This document shows positions 1 to 5,541 of a stretch of DNA of 5,541 nt, one piece after another (within the stretch, counting starts at the first letter, position 1; every line of letters starts with the position of its first letter). The DNA is from Comamonadaceae bacterium (GTDB taxonomy: Bacteria > Pseudomonadota > Gammaproteobacteria > Burkholderiales > Burkholderiaceae_C). The notes below the pieces were generated by a model that was not told where the DNA came from, did no database searches, and saw nothing but the letters and a program-made list of their open reading frames with translations. The stretch covers positions 1 to 5,541 of the forward strand of contig JAIXYA010000200.1 of the NCBI GenBank assembly GCA_027490485.1. The letters are read 5' to 3'. The translations under genes were made by a program, and so were the position numbers.

Positions 1-87
1 CACGGGATAGAGCGCATGGCCATCGCGTGAAATGCCTTGGCGCATGGCTCGCTCAAAAGCTTGGTAAGACCATGCACCTATGCCGGT
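1..87 (-). pseudogene. Continuation of the nicB reading frame beyond the amber codon
   Basis: Directly after the TAG, the same frame stays open for 29 codons to the window edge. It begins TGIGAWSYQAFERAMRQGIS and goes on through RDGHALYPV. This is what the cytochrome c domain of NicB-type proteins is expected to contain after the TPD motif (TGIG, then W-S, F-x-RAMR-x-G and R-x-GxxLYP). No frameshift is needed to join it to the upstream part. The sequence therefore belongs to the same gene and is either untranslated after a nonsense change, reached by readthrough, or separated only by a sequencing error. The remaining cytochrome domains would lie left of the window. Confidence 0.75.
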
Positions 88-2709
88 CTATATGTCGGGC
101 GTTAAGTTGGTGGAAAACACCGTGCCAAAAGGCGTGTGCATAGGCCGACCACCGGCGTTGGGCATACCGTCTTCAGCCGTATGACAACCTGCGCAATTGC
201 CCAGTGCTGCCAACTGCTGACCGCGCTGCAGCATATCGGCGCTGTAAATGCTTGGGTTGAAGCTCACCGTGGGCAAGGCCGCACGCCAACCCACGATGGC
301 TGCGCTCAGCGCAAACACACCCAAAGCCACACCCGTGACTTGCTGCCACCGTTTGCGCCAACCTTGCAACACGCCGGGTTGTGTGCTTTTGGACGGTGTC
401 GTGACGGTCTCTGCCATGGGTGCAGGTGCAGGCGCTGGTGCGCCCAAAGGATGCAAAGCCGCACGCACCACCTCAGGGGTGAAGGGCGGGTTGCGAAAAC
501 GAATACCGGTGGCGTCAAAAATCGCATTGGCGATGGCAGCCGTACCTGGCACAGAGGAGGACTCACCCGCACCCAAAGGCACCTCATCGCCTGGGCGAGG
601 CATTTGCACCACTTCAATGACGGGTACTTGGCGGAAATTCAAAATCGGGTAACTGCCCCAGTCTTGGCTGACCACGCGTCCATCGTTGGTATCGGTTTCA
701 ACTTTTTCGAGCAAAGCACGGCTGGTGGTTTGCAACACATTGCCATGCACTTGTTGCTCAACGCCTTTGGGGTTGACCACCAAGCCTGCATCGTGGCCCA
801 CCACCACACGCTTGACGTGTACTTCACCTGTGTGTCGATGTACTTCTACATCAGCCACCCAGGCTGACCATGCGGCACCAAACCCTGGCCATTTGCTGTG
901 CACATAGCGGGCATAAGCCACGCCCTGCCCTTGCAACCAATCGCCATGCGCAGGTTTTTGTTGAGGCTGTGAATGCACTTGCCAACCCGCACGGTCAGCG
1001 GTGGCTTGCAACAGTTCTTTGGCACGCGGATCGCTGAGCATTTGCAAGCGGTATTGCAGTGGGTCGGCATTGGCGGCAGCTGCTAGCTCATCTATAAAAC
1101 TTTCATGCGCAAAAGAATTGGGCAAAGCTGACACACCACGCAGCCATGAGGCACGCAACAGAGGCGGCATGTCATGCACGGTGACACGCAAGTCTGCATA
1201 GTCATATGGCGGTCTGGCAGTACGGTCGCCCATTTCATAGGCACGCGCGGTGGGTTCGATGGTGCGGGTCAGCAACAAGGCTAAAGTGGGCGCACCATTA
1301 GACGGATAAGAGGTTTGAAAGTCATAACCTGTCGCTTGACCATTGGCAGAGACGCCACCACGCACTTGCATGAGTTGCGCCGCGCCTTTGGGCTCCCATG
1401 CGTGCTCTTGCTCTCTGGACAGTTGCACCCGCACCGGTGCACCCACGGCTTTGGACAACAGCGCAGCATCGGCGGCCACATCGTCTGCGCCGTTGCGTCC
1501 GTAGCAACCGGCTGCCTCCATGCGAACCACGTCCACCTCGGGGTCATTCACGCCACACAGCAGGGCCAAATCTGCGCGCAATACATGCGGGTTTTGCGTA
1601 CCTGCCCATACACGCAATTGCACATGCGGTGTTTGTGTATCCAAGCCTTGCAACCACCAAGCCACGGCACACGAGGGACCAATGGATGCATGCATTTGGT
1701 AAGGCCACACATACTCGCGTTGCAAAAGATGCGCCGCTTCTGACAACGCAGCTTCTACATCACCTTCGTTCACCAGTTCACGCGTGGTGCGGGTGTTGTG
1801 GCGTATCGCCTGGGCTGCGTCTTGCACATGGGGCATGCCAGGCCAAGGCTTCCAGTGCACCACCAAGTCATGCATGGCTTGCTCGGCTTGCTCTTCGCGT
1901 TCAGCCACGATGCCCACAAAATCGCCTTGCACCACCACCGCGCGTATGCCATCGATATGGGCGATGGATTCGCTGTCTACCTGAGCCAAGGTTTTGCCGA
2001 TGAAGTCGCCATGGTCTGCACCTGCATAAGGTGGGCGCACTACCCGACCATGCAACATGCCTGGCATGCGCATGTCATGCACATAAATCAAATCGCCAAA
2101 CACCTTGGCAGCCATGTCGACACGCGGCGTGCTTTGGCCAATGGTGTGGAAGTCTGCAGCAGGTTTTAACGGGGTTTGGCTGTCAAGCCTTAAGAGTACT
2201 TGTTGCTCAGCTAACAACTGCTGCACGCTGATGGCCATGTCTTTGAACAACACTTGGCCATCTTGCAAACGAAGCTGCTGGGCCTCGCATTGAAAATGCA
2301 CGGCTGCTTTGGCATACAACCACTCACGTGCTTGAGCCGCTGCGGTACGCAAAGGACCACCATGGATTTGCAACGAAGTGCTGGCGATGGTGGCACCTTG
2401 GTTGGGCGACAAGGCGGTGTGACCCATCAACAGATGCACTTTGTCTACTGACATATTCAGTTCTTCGGCCACCAACTGGGCCAAGGCTGTGCGCAAACCA
2501 GTTCCCAAATCCACATGGCCGTGCAAAGCAGTCACGCTGCCATCGTCCCAGACAGCCAGCAGGCACTCATCGCCTTCACTGGGGTGGCTTGCGACAAACG
2601 TGGGTTGGCCCACCACAGGCGTGGGTTGTGGCAGCGGCGAACGCAGCACCAACAGCACGCCACGGGCATTGAAAATATCGCTGCGTTGCTTGACCCAAAA
2701 TGCGCGCAT
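88..2709 (-). CDS. nicB: Nicotinate dehydrogenase large subunit (molybdopterin plus cytochrome c), cut by an in-frame TAG
   Basis: The 873 residues up to the stop form the Mo subunit that should hydroxylate nicotinate at C6. Visible parts: GHVDLGTGLRTAL (64-76) and NQGATIAS (103-110) of the first molybdopterin part; a hammerhead domain at about 190-310; the main molybdopterin domain, with the active-site Glu in GAGE (E716) and ANAIFDATG after it; an Ala-Pro linker (753-765); one membrane helix (about 791-808) after a basic WRKRWQ stretch, placing the N-terminal part in the cytoplasm and the haem part outside; and a haem c site CAGCH (839-843). NicB proteins usually run to nearly 1,200 residues with three cytochrome c domains. 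Here TAG at 88-90 stops the first domain before any Met ligand. The ATG at 2709 overlaps nicA's stop and has AGGG 7 bases upstream. The catalytic part looks intact; loss of electron transfer is inferred. Confidence 0.85.
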   Translation of the reverse strand: MRAFWVKQRSDIFNARGVLLVLRSPLPQPTPVVGQPTFVASHPSEGDECLLAVWDDGSVTALHGHVDLGTGLRTALAQLVAEELNMSVDKVHLLMGHTALSPNQGATIASTSLQIHGGPLRTAAAQAREWLYAKAAVHFQCEAQQLRLQDGQVLFKDMAISVQQLLAEQQVLLRLDSQTPLKPAADFHTIGQSTPRVDMAAKVFGDLIYVHDMRMPGMLHGRVVRPPYAGADHGDFIGKTLAQVDSESIAHIDGIRAVVVQGDFVGIVAEREEQAEQAMHDLVVHWKPWPGMPHVQDAAQAIRHNTRTTRELVNEGDVEAALSEAAHLLQREYVWPYQMHASIGPSCAVAWWLQGLDTQTPHVQLRVWAGTQNPHVLRADLALLCGVNDPEVDVVRMEAAGCYGRNGADDVAADAALLSKAVGAPVRVQLSREQEHAWEPKGAAQLMQVRGGVSANGQATGYDFQTSYPSNGAPTLALLLTRTIEPTARAYEMGDRTARPPYDYADLRVTVHDMPPLLRASWLRGVSALPNSFAHESFIDELAAAANADPLQYRLQMLSDPRAKELLQATADRAGWQVHSQPQQKPAHGDWLQGQGVAYARYVHSKWPGFGAAWSAWVADVEVHRHTGEVHVKRVVVGHDAGLVVNPKGVEQQVHGNVLQTTSRALLEKVETDTNDGRVVSQDWGSYPILNFRQVPVIEVVQMPRPGDEVPLGAGESSSVPGTAAIANAIFDATGIRFRNPPFTPEVVRAALHPLGAPAPAPAPMAETVTTPSKSTQPGVLQGWRKRWQQVTGVALGVFALSAAIVGWRAALPTVSFNPSIYSADMLQRGQQLAALGNCAGCHTAEDGMPNAGGRPMHTPFGTVFSTNLTPDI
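415..453 (-). repeat. Low-complexity Ala-Pro linker repeat within nicB
   Basis: Short GC-rich alternation encoding an A-P-A-P-A-P run (about residues 753-765). It separates the molybdopterin domain from the membrane helix and haem region. It is a flexible-linker signature, not an independent element. Confidence 0.5.
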
Positions 2710-3221
2710 CAGGCAACCCTGGTCGCAGCGTTTGGCGACATCAAAGCAGCCGCACGGTGAACTGCAGCGATGATTTCCACATGGGTGCCGCAACGGCACA
2801 AATTTCCCGACAAGGCAGCCCTGATCTGATCCTCATTGGGCTGGGGATGCCGTTCTAACAACGCCACCGTCATCATCACCATGCCGTTCAAACAGTAGCC
2901 GCACTGTGCGGCTTGGGTGTCGATGAAAGCCTGTTGCACTGCATGGGGTTTGCTGGCGTTACCCAAACCCTCCAAGGTGGTAATGCCCCTGTCTTGCATT
3001 TCAATCGCAGGTATGACACAAGAACGTGCAGGCACGCCATCGACCAAGACGGTGCAAGCGCCACACTGACCCAAGCCACAACCAAACTTGGGGCCATTCA
3101 GCCCCAAATCGTTGCGCAGGTAATGCAACACCGAGGTATGGCGGGTCAAGGCAGTGGTTTGGGTCTTCCCATTCACGGTCAATGTCACCGTAGGGTATTT
3201 GTGCGCGGCCACTGCTTTCAT
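2709..3221 (-). CDS. nicA: Nicotinate dehydrogenase small subunit, two [2Fe-2S] clusters
   Basis: This 170-residue protein is the iron-sulfur subunit of a xanthine-dehydrogenase-family hydroxylase. It carries electrons from the Mo centre in the large subunit towards haem. The N-terminal plant-type ferredoxin cluster uses C48, C53, C56 and C68 (CGLGQCGAC then SC); the C-terminal helical domain holds the second cluster at C107, C110, C142 and C144 (CGYC then CRC). All eight cysteines are present and the length is typical of NicA, IorA and CoxS types. The next gene is NicB-like and the upstream gene is a nicotinamidase, which points to nicotinate as substrate. The ATG at 3221 has no clear ribosome site, so translation may depend on the upstream gene ending 13 bases earlier. 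Its TGA overlaps the next ATG by one base. Other N-heterocycle substrates remain possible. Confidence 0.88.
   Translation of the reverse strand: MKAVAAHKYPTVTLTVNGKTQTTALTRHTSVLHYLRNDLGLNGPKFGCGLGQCGACTVLVDGVPARSCVIPAIEMQDRGITTLEGLGNASKPHAVQQAFIDTQAAQCGYCLNGMVMMTVALLERHPQPNEDQIRAALSGNLCRCGTHVEIIAAVHRAAALMSPNAATRVA
2717..2720 (-). promoter_or_regulatory. Ribosome binding site deciding the nicB start
   Basis: AGGG on the minus strand, 7 bases before the ATG at 2709-2707, inside the last codons of the nicA-like gene. Together with the TGATG overlap it supports this start over the in-frame ATG at 2799, which would lie deep inside the preceding gene. Confidence 0.5.
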
Positions 3222-3234
3222 CGCGCGGTATGAC

Positions 3235-3876
3235 TTAAGGCAGCAGCAAATCGGCAGACTGCAAACGCTGAATGCCCTGCGCTTGCATTTGCGCCCAAGC
3301 CGCGGCCAGCGAGCCGTTCATATCGATGGCGCGACAAGCGTCTTCAATGACACAGGTATCAAAACCAGCAGAACGTGCGTCCAACGCGGTCCAAGCCACG
3401 CAAAAATCGGTGGCCAAGCCCACCACATACACACTGCGGATGCCGCGTTGCTTTAAGTACGCTTCCAAGCCGGTTTGGGTTTTGCGATCGGCTTCCATGA
3501 AGGCCGAGTAGCTGTCGATGCCTTCGTGAAAACCTTTTCGGATGATGAGTTGTGCAGTGGGCAAATGCAAATCGGCATGCAAAGCGGCATCGTGCGTGCC
3601 TTGTACGCAATGGTCAGGCCACAAGACCTGCGTGCCATAAAACATGTCGGTGGTTTCAAACGCGGCTTTGCCGCTTTGAGCGCTGGCAAACGAGGCATGG
3701 CCCGCAGGGTGCCAATCTTGGGTAATGACGATATTGGCAAAAGCCGGTGCCAGGCGGTTGATGATGGGCACGACCTGTGCACCACCCGCCACGGCCAAAT
3801 TGCCGCCATCGCAAAAACCATTTTGTACATCGACCACGATGAGCGCTGAATCCGCTGCGGGGGTTATATGAGACAT
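3235..3876 (-). CDS. pncA: Nicotinamidase (isochorismatase-like hydrolase)
   Basis: This cytoplasmic enzyme should hydrolyse nicotinamide to nicotinate and ammonia. The 213-residue length matches the usual PncA size. The cysteine-hydrolase triad is visible: D16 (in VVDVQNGF), K114 (in IIRKGF) and C159 (in GLATDFCVAWTALDA). The metal site is D54, H56 (in QDWHP) and H89 (in WPDHCVQGT). The DVQNGF, DWHPxxHxSF and WPxHCVQGT blocks separate nicotinamidases from more distant isochorismatase-like enzymes. The ATG at 3876 has AGGAG 9 bases upstream. It lies 18 bases after the DUF1185 pair and 13 bases before the nicA-like gene, so it very likely feeds nicotinate to the dehydrogenase encoded next, rather than serving only NAD salvage as PncA often does. 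The family call is near certain; a related amide substrate cannot be excluded. Confidence 0.93.
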   Translation of the reverse strand: MSHITPAADSALIVVDVQNGFCDGGNLAVAGGAQVVPIINRLAPAFANIVITQDWHPAGHASFASAQSGKAAFETTDMFYGTQVLWPDHCVQGTHDAALHADLHLPTAQLIIRKGFHEGIDSYSAFMEADRKTQTGLEAYLKQRGIRSVYVVGLATDFCVAWTALDARSAGFDTCVIEDACRAIDMNGSLAAAWAQMQAQGIQRLQSADLLLP

Positions 3877-3885
3877 GGTGGAGTT

Positions 3886-3890
3886 CTCCT
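3886..3890 (-). promoter_or_regulatory. Ribosome binding site of pncA
   Basis: AGGAG on the minus strand, 9 bases before the ATG at 3876-3874, inside the 18-base gap after DUF1185 copy 2. Confidence 0.65.
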
Positions 3891-3894
3891 ATCG

Positions 3895-4479
3895 TTAACG
3901 CAAACCATCGGTGCCCGTGATTTCATGCACCTGTAAACCGCCTATGCGTGGGTGGGGTCTGCCACTGTCGGTGACCACCACGGCGACCACGATTTCATTG
4001 GCGCGGGGTGCATCGTTGACACGTGCCTCCATCGCATCAAAGTGGCTGCGCACAAAGGCGGCGTCTTTGTGGCCCAAGGGCACATCAATTGCAGTTCCCA
4101 ATGTGCCTTGCTTTTTGGCGGAAGGCACCAGCGCTGCGCCCTTGCTCACGGCTTTGCGCAAAGGTGCACCCAACTTTGGATGAAGAATGGCGGCGGCGTG
4201 TTCCAACTCACCCGCCTCGCCCACGATGGCGGCTTTGCCATAGCTGTGGGCGTCTTCAGGCTGTATGCCTAAGGCTTTGACACAGCGCTCCCCCAAGAGA
4301 CCACCCAACTCTTCGCCGATGTCAATGAGTTGGTCCAAGTTCTCGCTGTACTTGCCTGCATAAGGGTTGGCAATGACGGCCATGGCCAAAGCGCGGCGTG
4401 TGGGTGGGCTCACCGCTTGCCCGCCCTCTTGCAGCACTTCGTCTACTTGCACAATGATTTTGCGTATCTGTGATTTCAT
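3895..4479 (-). CDS. DUF1185 / 'amino acid synthesis' family protein, copy 2
   Basis: This 194-residue protein is a paralogue of the gene just upstream. It shares NPYAG (38-42), YGKAAIVG and GELEH (80-94), VPSAKK (118-123), DVP with H137, VRSHFDA (143-149) and the GGL...GLR ending. Over the last 77 aligned positions I count 36 identities by hand (about 47%) with no gap, so the copies are old and divergent rather than a recent duplication. It lacks the roughly 20-residue segment found in copy 1. The ATG at 4479 is preferred because AGGAG sits 6 bases upstream; an in-frame ATG at 4515 would overlap the previous gene and add unlikely residues. It follows copy 1 by 17 bases and precedes pncA by 18. 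A two-subunit complex of the copies is my inference; the function is unknown. Confidence 0.88.
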   Translation of the reverse strand: MKSQIRKIIVQVDEVLQEGGQAVSPPTRRALAMAVIANPYAGKYSENLDQLIDIGEELGGLLGERCVKALGIQPEDAHSYGKAAIVGEAGELEHAAAILHPKLGAPLRKAVSKGAALVPSAKKQGTLGTAIDVPLGHKDAAFVRSHFDAMEARVNDAPRANEIVVAVVVTDSGRPHPRIGGLQVHEITGTDGLR

Positions 4480-4485
4480 CTTCTG

Positions 4486-4490
4486 CTCCT
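4486..4490 (-). promoter_or_regulatory. Ribosome binding site of DUF1185 copy 2
   Basis: AGGAG on the minus strand, 6 bases before the ATG at 4479-4477, in the 17-base gap after the preceding stop. It decides the start against the in-frame ATG at 4515. Confidence 0.7.
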
Positions 4491-4496
4491 GCGTAT

Positions 4497-5147
4497 TTAA
4501 CGCAACCCATTCCATTGGCTGATGTCTTGTGCGGCTAAGCCGCCTACCCGAGCATGCACCCTTGCACCTGTGCTCATGGCCAAAATGACGATGAGTTCAT
4601 CGCTGCGCGGTGCACCGGGAACGCACACTTCGATGGCATCAAAATGGCTGCGCACATAGCTGGCATTGATATGCGTCATCGGCACATCCAAGGTCGCACC
4701 GGGGGGCCCTACTTTTTTGGTGGAAGGAACAATAGACAAAGCATTGCCGGGTTGACCGGTACTCACGCCGCCTTTGCCAGCAAGGTAGGCCGCACGGTCG
4801 CCCTTCCAACCAAGCAACTCGCGCATGGCATAGCCTCCAGGCACATGCCACAAAGCACCGTGCTCTAACTCGCCTGCTGCGCCTACGATGGCACCTTTGC
4901 CATAGCCTTGAATCGCCTCGGGGAACACACCCATGGCTTCACACAGTTGTTTGGCCAAGTCCACGCCCAAAGGGTTCAATGCTTCCATCATCGGCAAAAT
5001 ATCTGCGTAGTAAGTACCGGCATAGGGGTTGCGCAATACCGCAGCAATCGCACCGCGCACCAGCGGCGCTGAGGCCACGGGGCCAAACTCGTGGTGAATC
5101 TCTTCCACATGGGTGAACACTCTTCTAACATCTATCAGTGCAGTCAC
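4497..5147 (-). CDS. DUF1185 / 'amino acid synthesis' family protein, copy 1
   Basis: This 216-residue protein belongs to the PF06684 (DUF1185) family, whose known structures have a chorismate-mutase-like fold but no proven reaction. Family marks are NPYAG (residues 40-44), YGKGAIVG and GELEH (82-96), VPSTKK (140-145), DVP with H159, VRSHFDA (165-171) and a GGL...GLR ending. I chose the GTG at 5147-5145 because a GGAG ribosome site lies 8 bases upstream, it overlaps the previous stop as GTGA, and it gives the usual short lead into the I-D-V-R-R start. An upstream ATG at 5195 would add 16 non-family residues. Compared with its neighbour it carries about 20 extra residues near 112-136 (GWKGDRAAYLAGKGG region). 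It probably pairs with the next gene's product; the despite-the-name role in amino acid synthesis is not established. Confidence 0.88.
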   Translation of the reverse strand: MTALIDVRRVFTHVEEIHHEFGPVASAPLVRGAIAAVLRNPYAGTYYADILPMMEALNPLGVDLAKQLCEAMGVFPEAIQGYGKGAIVGAAGELEHGALWHVPGGYAMRELLGWKGDRAAYLAGKGGVSTGQPGNALSIVPSTKKVGPPGATLDVPMTHINASYVRSHFDAIEVCVPGAPRSDELIVILAMSTGARVHARVGGLAAQDISQWNGLR

Positions 5148-5541
5148 ACCAAACACTCCATGGGTTGCGCCACGGCCACAAGGCCTTGGCAACATAAAAA
5201 CGCCGCAAACATTTGGCCACGCGCTTGCATGGCATAGGCACAGTCTAGCCCGAGTTGCAAAGCGGCTTGCACCCTATCGATAGGCAGGGTAGGCACCTCG
5301 ACCGTGACCATTCGATCGCCTAAATCGGTATCGTCACGCAAGCTGTTGGCAGGGCGACGTACGATGGCGGGATGGTCAAGGTTGACAGCGTTGGCGATCA
5401 AGGTCGCAGCCACATCGGCTTGCGCGGCAGTGGCAGCCAACACGGTCACGCTGTCGGCAATACCTAGCGAAAAACTGCGGCCTCGCCACCCACTGGTGGC
5501 CACACCGCGCACCGGCATGCTGTGGTCAATCACAAACTGGC
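5144..5541 (-). CDS. UPF0280 family protein, ApbE-like (5' end beyond window)
   Basis: The last 131 residues are visible and the frame is open to the window edge, so the start lies outside. Near the upstream end is a block reading ATSGWRGRSFSLGIADSVTV, followed by an AD-x3-T pattern (D42 and T46 of the visible part), an ANAV stretch and a later DLGDR motif. The ATSG...SVTV...AD-x3-T layout resembles the C-terminal half of ApbE flavin transferases, where the Asp and Thr of the last motif help bind Mg2+. The ApbE HxIDPxTG block is not present here and a shorter FSLGIAD segment sits in its place. UPF0280 proteins are placed near ApbE but have no settled reaction. The stop codon overlaps the next gene's GTG start by 4 bases, implying coupled translation with the DUF1185 genes. 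Family assignment is fairly sure; function is unknown. Confidence 0.82.
   Translation of the reverse strand, partial: QFVIDHSMPVRGVATSGWRGRSFSLGIADSVTVLAATAAQADVAATLIANAVNLDHPAIVRRPANSLRDDTDLGDRMVTVEVPTLPIDRVQAALQLGLDCAYAMQARGQMFAAFLCCQGLVAVAQPMECLV
5156..5159 (-). promoter_or_regulatory. Ribosome binding site deciding the GTG start of DUF1185 copy 1
   Basis: GGAG read on the minus strand, with an 8-base spacer to the GTG at 5147-5145. It lies inside the end of the UPF0280 gene and supports the short start over the ATG at 5195. Confidence 0.65.

Noticed and set aside
60..130. Frameshift as the cause of nicB ending early
   Set aside because: The family-like sequence continues in the same frame directly after the TAG, so a base substitution explains it and no insertion or deletion is needed.
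136..867. Long plus-strand open frame opposite the nicB 3' part
   Set aside because: It is low-complexity, rich in His, Arg, Thr and Cys, resembles no family I know, and lies antisense to clear NicB coding sequence; it follows from the codon bias of the real gene.
1398..2003. Plus-strand open frame of about 200 codons opposite the middle of nicB
   Set aside because: Composition (very many His, Arg, Pro and Cys) and full overlap with a conserved molybdopterin domain mark it as a shadow.
2710..2799. Longer nicB N-terminus starting at the ATG at 2799
   Set aside because: It would overlap nicA by 90 bases and adds Cys-rich residues with no family match; the TGATG overlap at 2709 with AGGG upstream is the better start.
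3475..3849. Plus-strand open frame opposite pncA
   Set aside because: No family resemblance, and the opposite strand encodes a nicotinamidase with every catalytic residue.
3877..3894. Possible promoter or terminator between DUF1185 copy 2 and pncA
   Set aside because: The gap is only 18 bases and holds a ribosome site; there is no room or hairpin for either.
4480..4515. Longer N-terminus for DUF1185 copy 2 from the ATG at 4515
   Set aside because: It would start inside the previous gene and read through the AGGAG site that clearly serves the ATG at 4479.
5148..5195. Longer N-terminus for DUF1185 copy 1 from the ATG at 5195
   Set aside because: The extra residues overlap the UPF0280 gene and do not resemble the family; GTG at 5147 has a good ribosome site and a GTGA overlap.
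5531..5533. GTG as the true start of the UPF0280 gene
   Set aside because: The frame is open upstream to the window edge and family proteins are longer, so this GTG is most likely an internal valine codon.

Overview
The window is one tightly packed set of genes, all on the minus strand and so read from right to left. Protein resemblance and moderately high GC suggest a betaproteobacterium, probably Burkholderiales and perhaps Comamonadaceae-like. This is a judgement from memory of related sequences, not a database result. I see no RNA genes, mobile elements, CRISPR arrays or long repeats, and no gene-free stretch longer than about 20 bases.

In transcription order the genes are: (1) the 3' part of an ApbE-like UPF0280 family gene that enters from beyond the right edge; (2) and (3) two tandem, divergent paralogues of the DUF1185 / 'amino acid synthesis' family (PF06684); (4) a nicotinamidase (pncA type); (5) a small subunit with two [2Fe-2S] clusters (NicA type); (6) a large molybdopterin subunit with a membrane anchor and a C-terminal cytochrome c region (NicB type), which runs off the left edge. 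Gaps are 13 to 18 bases and two junctions overlap (4 bases at gene 1/2, 1 base at gene 5/6), so this looks like a single operon with translational coupling. No promoter or terminator lies inside the window.

The recognisable chemistry is nicotinamide to nicotinate (PncA), then nicotinate to 6-hydroxynicotinate (NicAB), with electrons leaving through haem c rather than to NAD+. The UPF0280 gene and the DUF1185 pair have no settled function. Their place in the operon makes them candidates for a later step of N-heterocycle breakdown or for maturation of a partner enzyme.

The most striking single observation is an in-frame amber codon (positions 88-90) inside the first cytochrome c domain of the NicB-like gene. 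The same frame continues past it with family-like sequence to the window edge, so the gene is either freshly broken, misread in sequencing, or read through.
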